DNA of 64,000 bases from Sciurus carolinensis (Eukaryota > Chordata > Mammalia > Rodentia > Sciuridae). Location of the stretch: positions 14,235,015-14,299,014 of the forward strand of contig NC_062218.1 of assembly GCF_902686445.1 (NCBI RefSeq). Reading direction: 5' to 3'. Under the pieces are notes generated by a model that saw only the letters and a list, made by a program, of their open reading frames with translations, was not told the origin of the DNA and did not search any database. The position numbers were made by a program, and so were the translations under genes. Positions 12,140 through 24,345 of this stretch are shown here, one piece after another (position 1 is the first letter of the stretch; every line of letters starts with the position of its first letter).

Positions 12140-12209
12140 CTAGGGGCAGGGGGTGTAAGCACAAGGTCCTGGGCTTGATCCACAGTACCACACACACACA
12201 CAAAAAAAG
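12140..12209 (+). mobile_element. ID-type SINE, internally deleted
   Basis: A short copy keeps the head 'GGCAGGGGGTGTAAGC' and the end 'CCTGGGCTTGATCCACAGTA', with a (CA)n/A-rich tail. The central 'ctcagtggtagagcacttgc' part of the family is missing. Confidence 0.65.
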
Positions 12210-12411
12210 TATATTCCTTAAAATATTTAAAAGTTGTTTTCAAGATTTTTTTAATGCATACCCCTGGGGATCTCCTAACCTTACCCAAATCATAAAGGAG
12301 CCTCTACACAAGTCTTTCTTCAGCCTCAAATGCCGTCCACAGTCTTCCAGCACTAATGGCCTTAGAACAAAAGAAGTCAAAACGCATGTCTAGCATTTAT
12401 ATGATCTTGCT

Positions 12412-12821
12412 CTTTTATTCAGTTTTGCATCATTGTGACCAAAATACCTGACAAGACAGCTGAGAGAAGGAAGTTTATTTTGGCTTCAGAGGTTTCAGAG
12501 GTCTCAGTCTATAGATGACCAACTCCATTGCTCTGGACCCAAGGTGAGGCAGAACGTCATGGGAGAGGGAGTGGCAGAGGAAAGCGGCTCCCCTCATGTC
12601 AGCAAGGAAGCAGAGGCCACAGGAAGAGTGACCTTTCCAGGGCACACATGCAGTGACCCACCTCTTCCAGCCACACCCACCTGCCCACAGTAACCACTCA
12701 GTCAGTCCATTCAAACTGGGATGGACTGGTTACATTACAGCTCTCACAACCCCATCACGTCACCTCTGAATAACCCTGCATAACAGGAGCTTTTGGAGGA
12801 CACTCATCTCCAACCATAACA
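12412..12821 (-). mobile_element. MT-like rodent MaLR LTR
   Basis: The plus strand reads as the reverse complement of an MT-family LTR: 'TTGTGACCAAAATACCTGAC', 'GGAAGTTTATTTTGGCTTC', 'CCAACTCCATTGCTCTGG', 'GAGGCAGAACGTCATGG' and the terminal 'CTCCAACCATAACA'. It is close in structure to the copy at 5556-5997. It is apparently a solo LTR with no internal retroviral sequence. Confidence 0.8.
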
Positions 12822-14216
12822 CTTGCTTTATAATGCAGACAGACTTGCCTTCTGGACCCCAGAAGTGACCACCAGCTTTCATTCATTAATTCTCTCCCTC
12901 ACTCACCCCTTGGTCATGAAGCCTTTTTGTGAGCATCCTAGTGAGTAGCGGCACACTAGGTGCTCAAAGAGCAGGAGCATCAGGAATGACTGCTCATTTC
13001 CAGATGTCCCTCCACCCTGGGAGGCCCAGCCTCTCACCTTTATAACTTCCAGAGACCCAGCATTTCACATTCACTTCATCTCAGGGAAGGGTCATGGGCC
13101 AAGTCCAAGAGCAGACACTGCTTCAGGCTTATCATGCAAGTGGATGCATTATGCAAGTCCCTTGAGGAGAAGGCCGTCTTTATTTTCTAGGGCATTTTGG
13201 GGTGTCTATGGAAGATGCTCACTGAGCATATTCAAAGATCCTGGATGAGCCAGTTTCACTGCACTGTCCTGGACCCAGGAAGTGGTTCATCTCAAACGGA
13301 ACGGATCAGAGTACTATGGCATCTGATGTTTTCCTTACCTTGCGCCATGAATAATTTATCAAAAAGCATTCTCGAATTCTCAACGACACAAACACAGAAT
13401 GAATTATTAACACCCGCTTCCCCCACCTCCTCATCCTCTCCCCCTTTTTGACGTCATCCTCCACACCCTTCTCGTCATGACTCAGTAGAAAAGTCTCCTC
13501 TCTGGACTCTCCAGTCAAACAACTGTGTACTCTAATTGTTTGTGTCTTCTTTTTTCATGCATTAAGTGATTTTATGGCCTGAAGTGCTGATCGTTTGTCA
13601 TTTTCGTATCAACATTTAGAAGTAAGAGAGTTTCTTTTCCCCAGTGCCATCCAGCTGCTTCCCTGGGGGAGGATTTGAGATGTCTCCATCCAGTCTTAGG
13701 TAGAGATCAATCCTTAGAGCAGGGTGAGTTTTCCACCGGGCGATGGCGTAATCATGTACCCAAGTCATTGGTAGCACTCATTCAGAAGGTTAGGAGAAAA
13801 TCAAGCAGAGTATCGAAATTAAAATTTGCATATCGGTGATTCCTCTGAAAGTTTCTTCCGGTCGCTCCCTGTTTTCCTCTGGCGTCTCCTGGTGGACTTC
13901 AAGCCTTTCCCTTTCTGTCACGAGTTTTACTGCTGCTGATACCTTTCGCCCTCATTTCCTCTCACCAGTTCCCATCTTTCTGGCTCCTTCCTTCATTCCA
14001 GTTCCTACCCCTTTTATTTTCTTTTGTGCTACCAACCAATCACTATTTTTCTCCATATGAAATGGAGAAGAAAGAGAGTGGATCAAGAGAGAGAGGCAGC
14101 ACTGTCTGATGGAAACAGGGAAGTACAATTAAGAGCAGAGAGTGATTGTCACGCATTAACTGTTCCTTCATTCCGGGGCCAAGAACTTTTCACTGAGGTC
14201 TCATGGGCATAACATG
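12822..14216. other. Unassigned non-coding stretch
   Basis: No repeat or exon recognised. The region is pyrimidine-rich on the plus strand at 13390-13510 and 13850-14050. The open frames there are low-complexity serine/proline/phenylalanine strings. Confidence 0.35.
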
Positions 14217-14230
14217 AAACCTGATATTCT

Positions 14231-14361
14231 TTTTATAAAAAATATTTTTAGTTGTAGATGGACACAAAACCTTTATTTTATTTATTTAGTTTTATGTGGT
14301 GCTAAGGATGGAACACACATGCAAGACAAGTGCTTTACCACTGAGCCACAACCCCAGCCCA
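14231..14361 (-). mobile_element. ID-type SINE with perfect target duplication
   Basis: The reverse-complement ID element is 'TAGTTGTAGATGGACACAAA', 'TTTATGTGGTGCTAAGGATG' and 'CACTGAGCCACAACCCCAGC'. It is bracketed by an identical direct repeat AAACCTGATATTCTT (14217-14231 and 14362-14376). The perfect duplication shows precise L1-type retrotransposition. Confidence 0.92.
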
Positions 14362-14681
14362 AAACCTGATATTCTTGGTGACGTCCAGTAGAAGTGCACC
14401 CTGTTATGATTCAGTGCTCTGTCAGGGTGTGGTGGCTTCAGGGAGCCAGAAGGCTGCTACTCTGTAGTGGCTGCTGTGAAGTCCGCCATCCATCAAAGCA
14501 AAGGGAATGGATGGAGAGGCGGGGAGAGCAACAGAGGGACGTACAGGGGAGGAGACGGGCTGTGCACTGACGGTTTTTGCATCTAACTTAGTACACCTCA
14601 CCTGGGAAACCTTGGCTTGGTCTGAGTGTAGATGACACCAGTCTTCAAAGATTGCTTTTTCTTCAGCACCTTTAAAAAGAA

Positions 14682-14851
14682 CAACAGCTGGGCACAGTGG
14701 CATACACCTGCAATCCCAGCTGCTCAGACGGGTGAGACAGAAGAATCACAAGTTCAAGGTCAATCTCGGCGACTTAATCAAGACCTGTGGCAAAATCAAA
14801 AATTCAAGGCTGTGATTGTCATTCAGTGGTAGAGAACCAATGGGGGGAAAA
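14682..14851 (+). mobile_element. Composite B1-ID SINE (diverged)
   Basis: A B1-like half ('GGGCACAGTGGCATACACCTG', then 'CAATCCCAGCTGCTCAGACG' and 'CAAGTTCAAGGTCAATCTC') is followed by a degraded ID half ('TTCAGTGGTAGAGAACCAAT'). It has several mutations and is older than the copy at 51631. Confidence 0.75.
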
Positions 14852-16224
14852 ACACCTAAAATCTACATCCACAAAAATTATGTTGACAGTCTAAATCATT
14901 GATCCTGAATGACAGAATGGCATGTTGTACAATGGAAGGTATATTGTGCGTCACCGAACAGCACAACATCTGATGTCTACAAGTTCTCACATGGTTTCTT
15001 AGAGGTTCTGAGGTCTAGACTAGACTTTGCTTATTTGGCTTCAACATTTATTGTGAACACAACATGTATCAGGCTCTGGAACAAAAAGAGAAGGAGTCCT
15101 GATCCCAATTCTTGAGCTGAATGTAGTGGGTGGTGCTTCTGTCAGTCTTCTTGGTCACCAGCAACAGAAAGTACTCTGATTATTCTACTAAAAACAGGTG
15201 ATTTTTAAGGTTAGCAGCTTGCAGAATCATCCAAATAGCAGGACACTCACATTAGAACTGAGGCCACCCCTACCAAACTAGTAGAGTCACTGATATGACA
15301 AACTGAAGCCACAGGACACTGCTACAGGGGTCAGCACCAGTGGCTATTTCCACCACCACCACCACCACTGGACATCCAATGAATTCTGAACTCTCCAATG
15401 ACTTTCTGCTTATCCCCTGTGATTAACAGTCCCAGGTCCAACCCAGTAACTGTCTGTTCCTGAGGCTTACCAAATTTACAATGGGGATCACTCCCTTAGT
15501 ATAAGGGTGAATGGATACTGATGGGGAAAAAGGTTTAAAAGGACAAATAGGCACTAAATGGATATAGTCTAGTTTGATATAAAGTGCACAGGGCTACAAT
15601 GGCAAAGCCCTGGCCAAGGGAGCCAGGAAAAGCATCCAAAGGGAAGCTGAGGGAAAAAAACATGAGAAAGACACAAAGACAGGAATGGGGTGGTCACTAT
15701 GGGACCTGTGGTGCCTGATATTGCTGGAGCAGAGGTTTTCCATCTTGGATGCATTGCTCAGGATGTTACAGGAAGTAGCTCAGGACAACCTGCAAACCAG
15801 TCCCATGAGAGTCTTGGCAGTGGGGCCCAGCCCCCAGCCTTGGCTAAGAAGCAGGGACCCAAAGTGCTTCTCTTCTGCAGGTAGGAAGGCTCTGCTCTCT
15901 ACAAGTTGCTTAAACCCTCTTGTCACTCACCACCAGCACCACCATGCTCCAGAAAGTTTGATCTCTTGAATGTTTCCCAGACAGGAAGTCAGACTCTGGA
16001 AGTATAACTTTAGAAGTGAGCAAAAGAAAAAAGATTGATTTTGATATACATTCTGCTTTTAGAAATGAAAAGGATTCTGAGGAGCAAAGAGAGTATTAGG
16101 AAGACTTTCTAACTGACAGATATGAAGACCCAGCAAATAAACAAAAAGCAATATCTACCAATGAAAAAATGCTACATAATAATAATGTGAAAGGTGTGTT
16201 GGTCATCCATTTAAGTTTTATCAA
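14852..16224. other. Unassigned non-coding stretch
   Basis: No family was named with confidence. A (CCA)n tract sits at about 15350-15368. The 15120-15560 part (ending with 'GAGGCTTACCAAATTTACAA') could be an old LTR, but the resemblance is weak. Confidence 0.3.
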
Positions 16225-16342
16225 ATTTTTTTGGCGGTGGGTACCAGGGATTGAACTCAGGGGCACTCCACCACTGAGCCACATCCCCAGCCCTGTTTTG
16301 TATTTTATTTAGAGACAGGGTCTCACTGAGTTGCTCAGTGCC
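16225..16342 (-). mobile_element. Composite B1-ID SINE, truncated
   Basis: The antisense ID half ('GGGTACCAGGGATTGAACTC', 'CACTGAGCCACATCCCCAGC') continues into 'TTTAGAGACAGGGTCTCACT' and 'GAGTTGCTCAG' of the B1 half. The B1 5' portion is missing. Confidence 0.8.
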
Positions 16343-18119
16343 TCATTTTCACTGCATTTTATCAATCTTTTTAAAGAGTATTTCATTCAATCCTGTACAG
16401 AAATATAAATTCTACCTTCTTGTTGTGGAGCTCTCTAAACCCAGAATTAAAAGGTCCACTTTGAAATGTGCTGTTAGCAACGTGAATCTTCATCCTACTG
16501 CACCGGGGCAATATGCTGGGGAGGAGGGTAAGCCTTCCAGCCCTTCAGTTCACCTTAAAGAAAACAGGCCAGCTTTTCAATCTTTGCAAACTTAAGAGCA
16601 ATCGATAAGCAGCTGCTGACGTGGCTTCTCTCAGTGATCAGCATCAAAGTTTGCTTGGGATTGAGGGGTTCCCTTAAGGCAGAACTTTCACTGCTATGAC
16701 CAGGAAAGTCCTGGGTATCAGGATGTGTGGGTTGTCCATTTCACACACGTTTCCTGCTCTGCTCTTTACAAAGGAGAAGATGAAAACTGGAATCCACCTG
16801 CAATGTGTTCAATGGCTCTCCCCCTGGCTGATGTCAGAAGCGGCTGACTTCTAGGATTGTTGACAACTGCTCACTAGCTGACACCGCACTCTCCGACACC
16901 CTGGGGACTTCTGTGGGGAGTGGCTGATGTCATGGCAACAAGAACCATCTGCATGCTGGTGGTTCTTCCACACCAGTTTAAAGATTTCAGTAGAAAGCCT
17001 CCCAGATGTTCCGAACACCTCCCTGTTGCCTTGGCGACTGTTTCTCGGGCTCTCAAATCTCTGAAGACTACAAAGCTAAAGAAAGGATGGCTCTTCTCAC
17101 TCACTAGCCATGTGTTTTTCTGCAAGCAGCCTCTGCCTCTCTTACCATGGGATGGTTGGTGTGCATTTCTCAAGCTTTAGAATGGGCAGTGTCCCTCCAC
17201 CCACCCTGGACACAGTGTCTATCAGGATCTTTCACTATTTGTGTTGCCTGGAACTGCAGAAGGTAAAATATTTTTTTCAAAAAGCATGAAAAGGACACTA
17301 ATGCCTTTAAGTATAATCGGTACCTAAGTCCTGCTGGAAGGAATTCCAGTCCAAGAGCACCAGATTCATGGTCTGCACCCACGATTCCCAAAACTTATGA
17401 ATGTGAAAGTCTGGAAAGGCGCCTTAGTCCTGTGTCTAAGGAAGGACCCTGAAGGATAGAGGCTACTTTGTCAACTGACATTGAAGCATTTCAGCAAGTG
17501 TTCACTTATTCCTGTGGTGTTACCTTTACCAAAAATGTTTAGAATTAGGCTTCAATTTTGGGTGGTCCTTAAAGCCAATCATTCAGGGGCCCAGCAGGAA
17601 GTGAATGGCACACTCCAGTGACTGTTCTGGAAGAGTTTAGCAAAAGGCTGTTACAACGGTGTGGGCAGAGTTCACGGAAACCAGTGAGGGACAGGGTAGT
17701 GTAACTGAAGACCTAAAATGAGCGAGGGAAAGAAGCAGCTGTGGGACCCCCAGAGAGGGGTGATGACAGTCCCCTGCCAGGAGTAGCAGCCTTCATTCTG
17801 GAGGTACAGCTGTCCTGTGGTGACTGGACAGGAGGAGAGCTCAAGGACTGAAGCCTGGGCCTCCTCCTCTTCTCACCCTCCTGTCTCCTAGCAGTGTCCC
17901 CACTCACATTGCTCGAAGCAGCCCAGGAATCAAAGATCAGGAGACCCTTTGATGTGGCCCACAGATCATGTTGCAGGACACAGGGGAGGGTAGAGTGGTC
18001 CTGAAGGACAAAGAAAAGATCCGCACTGTTACCCTACACCCCATGATCACTATTTCTGGGCACCCTGAAGCATTGTGCTTTCTCACTCAACATGCAAGAT
18101 GGAATCCGAGCAGCGATCT
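16343..18119. other. Unassigned non-coding stretch
   Basis: No SINE, LINE or LTR was recognised over about 1.8 kb. The overlapping frames on both strands at 16874-17391 are unrelated to known families. No exon is supported. Confidence 0.3.
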
Positions 18120-18245
18120 AGTCCAACCCTTTACCTAAAATATAAGCTCACAGAGGGCAAGAATTTTATCCAGTTTTATTCATCACTGTATCCCTACTTC
18201 CCAGGATAATGCCTGGCACAGAATAAATACTTCTCAAATGAATGG
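18120..18245 (+). repeat. L2 LINE 3' end fossil
   Basis: It matches the L2 3' terminus order: 'ATAAGCTCACAGAGGGCAAG', 'TTTTATCCAGTTTTATTCAT', 'CACTGTATCCCTACTTCCCA', 'ATGCCTGGCACAGAATAAAT' and a final 'AAATGAATGG'. Divergence is moderate. Confidence 0.75.
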
Positions 18246-18569
18246 TGAGATCTCTCCTCTAGTTAGTATCAACTGTTTGGAAGTAAAATCTAAATCTCCC
18301 AATGCTTAATCCTGTGCTTCTTTCTCTATGCTTTTTGTGAAAGGAACATGGGTTTTGAGTGCATTTCCCAGTAGTTGGTAGGTCTCTGTGGATACTGTCT
18401 GTACCCATTTCCTTTGAGTCGATGAAAGCCCTCCCATCTTTTATTTTTTTTTCTCTCTCTCTTTCCCTAAACCTTCCTGACCAGTGACTTTAACTCTCAC
18501 CTCATGAAGCCGACTCACGGTATTTCTCTCAAGCTCTTACATGTCTTGGGAACAAAGCATCTGAATTTT

Positions 18570-18755
18570 CGTCCAGTGCAGAGGTCCCACTCCTGAGTGT
18601 ACACTGCAATCTACTGTAGCTTTTACAAAAGACCAGACCCTGGCTCCACCCCAGAGCTTCTGATTTAGTGGGGCTGGGTGGCATCCAGGAATCTAAATGT
18701 TTCAATAATTCTGGAGATTTCAAGGTGTCCCCAGAGTTAAGAAATACTGTTCTAG
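18570..18755 (-). repeat. MER5-like hAT DNA transposon fossil
   Basis: The centre reads 'CTGGCTCCACCCCAGAGCTT', 'CTGATTTAGTGGGGCTGGGT' and 'GGAATCTAAATGTTTCAATA', which parallels the MER5A core (about 190 bp non-autonomous hAT-Charlie element). The ends are degraded. Confidence 0.6.
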
Positions 18756-19499
18756 TCCCTTCAACACTACATGTCAAAAATGGGATTCAATATCTTTTCT
18801 CGCAAATCAAGTTCTTTCTCCTGATTTCCCTGTTTCTGTCTTAAATCCAATATTTCCCAATCACCCATAACCAAATCCATGTTCTCTTTCACTCACTTCT
18901 TTAGGCAATTGTTGCCAAACCACAAAGCATTAGCCTCACAGGGTTTCTCCAATTCTTTACCCATAGTCAGTCTACACTGCTGACCCTGAATTTGGAACAT
19001 TGTTTCTTCTACAAATAGCAGTATAAAATAGATGTTCCCACATCTTGTGGAATGCCCAGCCCAGTCTCTGTTAATGTAGATTCTGAGGGAGTTTGTTGCC
19101 AGTTTCCACCCTCCTTATTCAAGGTCAAATGACATTTATTCCATTAACAGCAACCTTGCAAGGAAATAGTATTGTCCTCATTTTATTTAAAAGCTTCAAG
19201 TTCGAAATGTGATAAAATCAAAACAGCTATTTTGTTAAGGTGACAGAATCATGGGAAAATTTTTCTTTCATTTCTCCCTCTTATTGGTGTTAAATTATTG
19301 TTTTTCATAGAAACAGAATAGATGCAATAGGAAACTCAAGGACTTACCATCTATCACAGAAGAGCAAGCCAAAATGTTAAACTAATGCAGGAGACATTTT
19401 TAATTATGTCCCCAGGATTCTGGATATAAAACCTCAGGATTAGTGTCAACAGTAGCCTCCAGGTTGTCACCTTTGCCAAGAAAGCAATCAACTTATTGA

Positions 19500-19868
19500 G
19501 GTCATGACATCTTCCATTTATTTACCCTTCCAATGACCTACAAGGCCCTGGGTGATTCGTGTCCCCTGCCACCTTCCTTTCCCTACTGTCCCTTTGCCCC
19601 CTGAGCCACACGGGCCTCTGGCTGGCTGTTGAAATGTGCCTGACCCCTCTGAGCATGGACTTTGGCCCTTGCAGGTTCCTCTCCTGGCTCGTCTTCCCCC
19701 GGGCAGGCCTCCTGCTTCACCCCTGCTGTCTGCACTTCATTGTCCTCTTGAGACCTTCCCCAGTAACCTCATCTGGAACTCATGTCCACCTCTCCCTGCT
19801 CCCTGCTCCTTCTCACTTCTAGTTTTCTCCAGAGTACTTACTTTTGTCTACGGGTCTATAGCGACGTG
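19500..19868 (+). repeat. L2 LINE fragment, upstream part
   Basis: It starts with 'CCAATGACCTACAAGGCCCT' and runs through 'GAGCCACACGGGCCTCTGG', a 'TTGGCCCTTGCAGGTTCCTC'-like segment and 'ACTTCTAGTTTTCTCCAGAG'. This is the L2 3'-end order in the last few hundred bases of the element. It continues after an embedded MIR. The 87- and 77-codon frames here are L2 sequence, not genes. Confidence 0.7.
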
Positions 19869-19874
19869 ATAGTA

Positions 19875-20128
19875 GCAAACCTTCTAGAGACTCATTACAT
19901 GCTGGGCCTGTTCTAAGAGCTTTACATGTGCTCACTCATTTAATCCACAGCCCTTTAGGACTTGGGCCAAAAGACAGACAGAAAATGAAACCTGGGTCTC
20001 CTCCTGATCCCATTTCACAGATGAGGAAACTGAGGCACTAAGAAATTACAAAATGACTCAAAGTTGTAAAATGACTGAATAGTGGAGCCAGGACTTAGGC
20101 ACCAGGCAGTCTGACTTGAGAGTCCACA
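19875..20128 (-). repeat. MIR fossil inserted in an L2
   Basis: A nearly full antisense MIR: 'CATTACATGCTGGGCCTGTT', 'CTAAGAGCTTTACATGTGCT', 'CACTCATTTAATCCACAGCC', 'CATTTCACAGATGAGGAAAC', 'TGAGGCACTAAGAAATTAC' and 'AGGCACCAGGCAGTCTGACT'. It interrupts the flanking L2. Confidence 0.85.
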
Positions 20129-20335
20129 GTCTTACCAACCATGCTTTCATTACTTAACCTATTTACTCTGTTTATTTTGAGTCTCCCCCTCTATATCATA
20201 AACTCTCCAAGGCTGGGAATTTGTAATTTTTTAATCAATATATCCTCGGTTCTCATGAGCCCCTGGCCCATGGTAGATGTCTAACATTTCTGTCTAATTA
20301 ATTCGTCAACTAATAACCTCTCTTATTCCCTTCAG
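20129..20335 (+). repeat. L2 LINE fragment, 3' terminal part
   Basis: It continues the L2 consensus where the upstream piece stops: 'TGTTTATTTTGAGTCTCCCC', 'ATCATAAACTCTCCAAGGCT', 'GGGAATTTGT', 'GCCCCTGGCCCATGGTAGAT' and a final 'TCTAATTAATTCGTC'. The gap is exactly filled by the MIR. Confidence 0.65.
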
Positions 20336-20838
20336 TTGCTGATACAGTCCCACCTACCTAAGTGCCCAGTTGATATTCTTTAACATAAGTAAATTCCTAG
20401 GTGTGTTTCTCTAACCATATTGCCCTGTTGTCTGCTCTAAGAGGAAGCACATAAGCAAATGTTATGTGGAAATTTTCTCTTTTGAACAAAGTCCCAAAGG
20501 CCAATAACAATCAATGCCAAGGGCCCCTCGTTCCCAAACGAAGGACCTGGCTAGTGAAGCAAGAGAAGGAAGAAGGTTGGAACTTCTTTCCAAAGCCAGA
20601 TCATCTCGGGAAGCTAATGGACAGAGGCTGGATTCTGCTGTGCAGCAACGGCTGCCTCTGGGAGACTTGTGTCAGCCTCCATCTCTGTGGTCTGAACTAC
20701 AGGCAGAAGCCACTCCTCAACACTTAGGTTGGAGGTCTACAGTTATCTCAGCCTGTGGGCAGGGAAACTGGGTGAACAGGAGTCTTTCCTTCCCAGGCCT
20801 CAGCATGGCCATGCATGCAAACACAAGTCCATGTGTGA

Positions 20839-20870
<32 letters not shown>

Positions 20871-21657
20871 CCAGCAGTATACTCTGTGATCCAGTACACT
20901 TTTTTAACCCAGATGGCCAGGAAACCATCTGAGCTGAATTTTTAGGACCCTACAGTCTTCATAACACCAGACCTCTCCGATTCTTACCCCTAGAACCACA
21001 CCTGCCACGAAACGATCCTGATGTTCCATCTTAGTCCACAAGGACAGGGACTGGATTTGAAAAATACGTTTTAATTCACAGTCGCCCTATTTATTCTTCC
21101 ATACCAGCCTTAGCCAGCCCCCAAGCTGGAATCCCCATACCACTGAAGACAAGAACCACGATGGAGACCAGAATCACTTTCCTGCAACGCCTGTCGTACT
21201 TGGCGTTAAGCAAGGTCGAAACGCCAAATCAGAAGGCCTCCAGCCTCTAAGAACGTGTTTGGTTAACATGGAGCTACTTCAGCAGCGCCTCATCCAATCT
21301 TTGCAGAAGAGCTCAGGCTGAATAACAGTTTTGTCCATCAAAGCTGGGCAGCCTGCCCTTCCCCAGTGTAGCTCTCCAGATACAGTCTCCATCTCTGGGC
21401 AGCTGCTGGCTTGCGTCACCATCTGTCAAGCTGGCCCTCTGCCCACCAGGGAAAATGAGCCTGTGGTTTATTACACCCAGAGAAGGTGGCCAGAAAGACT
21501 AGGATTTTCTAGATTAGTCGCATTGCATTTCCACATCCATTCCTCTTGCTCGAAGCTGTTGCTAATCATACCTGCTGAAAAATGTACCTGTGGAAGAATC
21601 TGCATCCACACCCAAAGATGGCAGCCACGGCCATTCTTCCTGAGCTGGGTTCCTCAT
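20336..21657. other. Unassigned non-coding stretch
   Basis: No transposon recognised apart from the microsatellite at 20841-20869. Overlapping open frames of 60-155 codons occur on both strands, some running through the (CA)n tract. I do not support any as genes. Confidence 0.35.
20841..20869. repeat. (CA)n microsatellite
   Basis: About 14 uninterrupted CA units. Confidence 0.95.
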
Positions 21658-21674
21658 GAAAGTAAGCCTACTGC

Positions 21675-21790
21675 TTTGGGGTTGGTTCTTTTCTTTTTTT
21701 GTTTCATTTGGGTTTTGGTTTGGTTTGGTCCTGAGGATCAAACCGAGGGCCTCAGGCATGCTAAGCTTTACCACATTAAGTTACACCCCA
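21675..21790 (-). mobile_element. ID-type SINE (diverged)
   Basis: Antisense ID remnant ('CCTGAGGATCAAACCGAGGG', 'CATGCTAAGCTTTACCACAT', 'AAGTTACACCCCAG') after a T/G-rich tail. Imperfect flanking repeats are visible: GAAAGTAAGCCTACTGC at 21658-21674 and GAAAGTAAGGCTTCTGA at 21791-21807. Confidence 0.75.
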
Positions 21791-21807
21791 GAAAGTAAGG
21801 CTTCTGA

Positions 21808-23905
21808 AAGCTCTTCTCCATCTGGGTCCTGTATCCCTACCATTACATTATCCCAAAATCACCTGCAAAGAATTGGCCAATATGTAAGAATTGGACCAAG
21901 CTGGCCTGGTTTTCTCCTTGTGAACCATGACTACATATCTGTATGACAGAAATAACTAGAACACGGCACCACTGTGTATTTCCTTCAACTGTCAATTTGC
22001 TTCATGTCATAGATATTCAAATGAGGGGAAATCAGTGTACAGAGGTGACGCTGCCCCCAACACCCAATAAGCCACATTCCCATCAACTTGGTTTCCATCT
22101 TAGGGCAGAATGTTTGCCATCTGGTGGGGGGTGGGGTTTAGGAGGCAGAAGGGGAAAAGAGGGGTAAAGAAAGGATATTCATTAAACAGAACTGTTGGCA
22201 ATCAAATAAGGATCATGATGAACTTGCCCTTATGTACTATTTAATAAAAAAATGAAAGAAATACACATTGTCTAGGACACTTCAGGCCTCAATAAAGCTC
22301 CCATGGTTGATGCAACCCTACTGAGCTAATCAGGTAACATTTAGGAAACTGAACACAAACTTACTGTTCCCATAGTGTGAGTTAAGAGTCAAGTAACTTC
22401 AGTGTTTCTCTTATAAAACACGGTGCCAATTGGGGTGCTGGTAATGGAATCAAGTAATGGGTCACTCCAGGCATAGACCCTTCGAGGAAACCTGCAATGA
22501 ATCTGGCTTAGCCGATTTACAGTCCAACACAATAGCCTGTGGGAACAACCTTTCTGGAAGACCAATAGCACAACACCAGGCCTCAGAGGAACCTTGGCCT
22601 TATGGTACTGTGATACCATAGGAAGTAACTCACATCTAAGTCAATTCTCCGTGAATTTCTACTTCTATCACAGAAGAGAATTATACTGAGAGAGAGAGAG
22701 AGAAAGGCAGGAACAACACCCACTGACCTCCTTCCAATGCCAGTGGGTCAGAGGAATTGGGCTCTGCACAGAGAAAGCATGATACTATTTTTAGGAGCAC
22801 ACCTGGGCAGGGAAAGAGTCACTTCAACACTTGCATTATCCAAACCACTGCACTTTAGAGCACTCCTTTGATCCTGCAGCTATTCTCTACTTCCTTTTCC
22901 TGTTGGGTACTTTCAAGATACTAATTTATTTATCCGTGCTTCAGTGAGACCTGAGTTTACGATGGTCAATAAACTGCATTGCTGTTAAATGATGCAAGCT
23001 TTCTGCTGAGGAGCACTGCCAAACAGAGGCAAGAGGCTCACAGTGCTGGAATTCTTCTCCCGTTGCACAGACAAGTCCCTGGAACACGCTTAATTGTCTA
23101 TGGCACAGACCACTGTCCACAGTGTGCTGGGCTGAGACAGTACAATTTGCCCGCTTTCCAAATTCTGAGAAATCTGACTAAAGCTATCATATTGGAGGCC
23201 ATAAAATATATTTCCACCCATTAAGCAAGCCAGGAAATCATTTCTTCCTTTCCCTGATCTTCTGTACATGAATTAAAATACAAAATAGGCAGAGTATACA
23301 TTATGAAATAGCACTTTTTACAACTTCGGTTTACCTACTTTAAAACACGTTCCTACTCAAACATCAATGATGTATTATCAGAACATTGTGTCATGGTCTC
23401 TTTCTGTCCTTAAGAGAAATGAGTTCTGGATCATTGGCAGACTTTCTAAATGGGCTAAATAACCTTAAAGATGTTGGACTGGACAGGAATGTGCTGCTGG
23501 AAAGGCAGTGGCTCATTCTAACCCACATCCTCACCACCACCCTTTGATGCACATCTGAATACTTCAAGCTGACTTGGGTTCTTGTGTAGGAACAAATCTC
23601 TTCCAATAGCCACATTCATAGTTTGCCTCTTAACCTTGGGTCTTAACCTTGCCAAGGGTCTTAACCTTGCTTCCAAAACTTTCTCCCACGTCTTTCTTAT
23701 TTATTCTCATCACTGAGGCTTTGAGCTTCCAAGAAAACATCTACAAAAGGCCCTTCTCTCCTGACCTGCTTATCTTCTGCCCAAACCCAGAAGAGTGCTT
23801 TGAACCACTTAGCAGACAAAGCACTTTGGATTATCTTGTGCCGTGTATGTGTGAATGTGAGGGTGTAAGTGAGTGTGCGTGTGTATGTGTGAGCGCATGT
23901 GCGTG
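21808..23905. other. Unassigned non-coding stretch
   Basis: No repeat family was recognised apart from a short (GA)n run near 22690 and a degenerate (TG)n run around 23845-23905. A local triplication of GTCTTAACCTTGC-type words is at about 23628-23670. No exon is supported. Confidence 0.35.
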
Positions 23906-24260
23906 TGTTAGTCTGTTTGGACTGCTATAACAAAATCCCACCAACTGTATAACTTATAAGCTACAAAAATTTATTTATTTCTTAAAATACTAGAGGCTGG
24001 GAAGTGTAAGATCAGGATAGCAGGAGATTCAGTGTCTGGAGTGGGAGATGTCCTCATAGGTGACATCTTCTCACTAAAATTTCACGTGGCAAAATGGGCA
24101 AGGGGGTCTCTCTGGCCTCTTGTACAGGGGCACTAACCCCATTCACGAGGGCCCCACCTTCATGACTTCATCGTCTCTGGAAGCCCCCACCTCCCATCCA
24201 CCACCGTGGAGTCTAGGACTTCAACATATGAATTTGGGGAAGACATGAGCATCAGACCAA
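23906..24260 (-). mobile_element. MLT1/MST-like MaLR LTR
   Basis: Plus-strand reverse-complement features: 'TTAGTCTGTTTGGACTGC', 'CTATAACAAAATCCCACCAA', 'GAGGCTGGGAAGTGTAAGAT', 'CACTAACCCCATTCACGAGG', 'GCCCCACCTTCATGACTTC' and 'TTCAACATATGAATTTGGGG'. Solo LTR; exact MaLR subfamily uncertain. Confidence 0.7.
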
Positions 24261-24264
24261 AGAG

Positions 24265-24345
24265 GAGAAGGAGATAGAGAGATAGAGATGGAGATAGAGA
24301 GAGAGAGAGAGAGATAAGAGAGAAAGAGAGAGAGAGAGAGATTTC
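24265..24345. repeat. (GA)n / (GATA)-like microsatellite
   Basis: Compound GAGATAGA / GA repeat, imperfect, directly following the MaLR LTR. Confidence 0.9.

Noticed and set aside
15120..15560. Possible old LTR
   Set aside because: Only the end 'GAGGCTTACCAAATTTACAA' looked familiar; not enough to name a family.
20514..20945. 143-codon plus-strand frame
   Set aside because: Passes through the (CA)n tract giving Thr-His repeats; overlapping frames on both strands; no domain.
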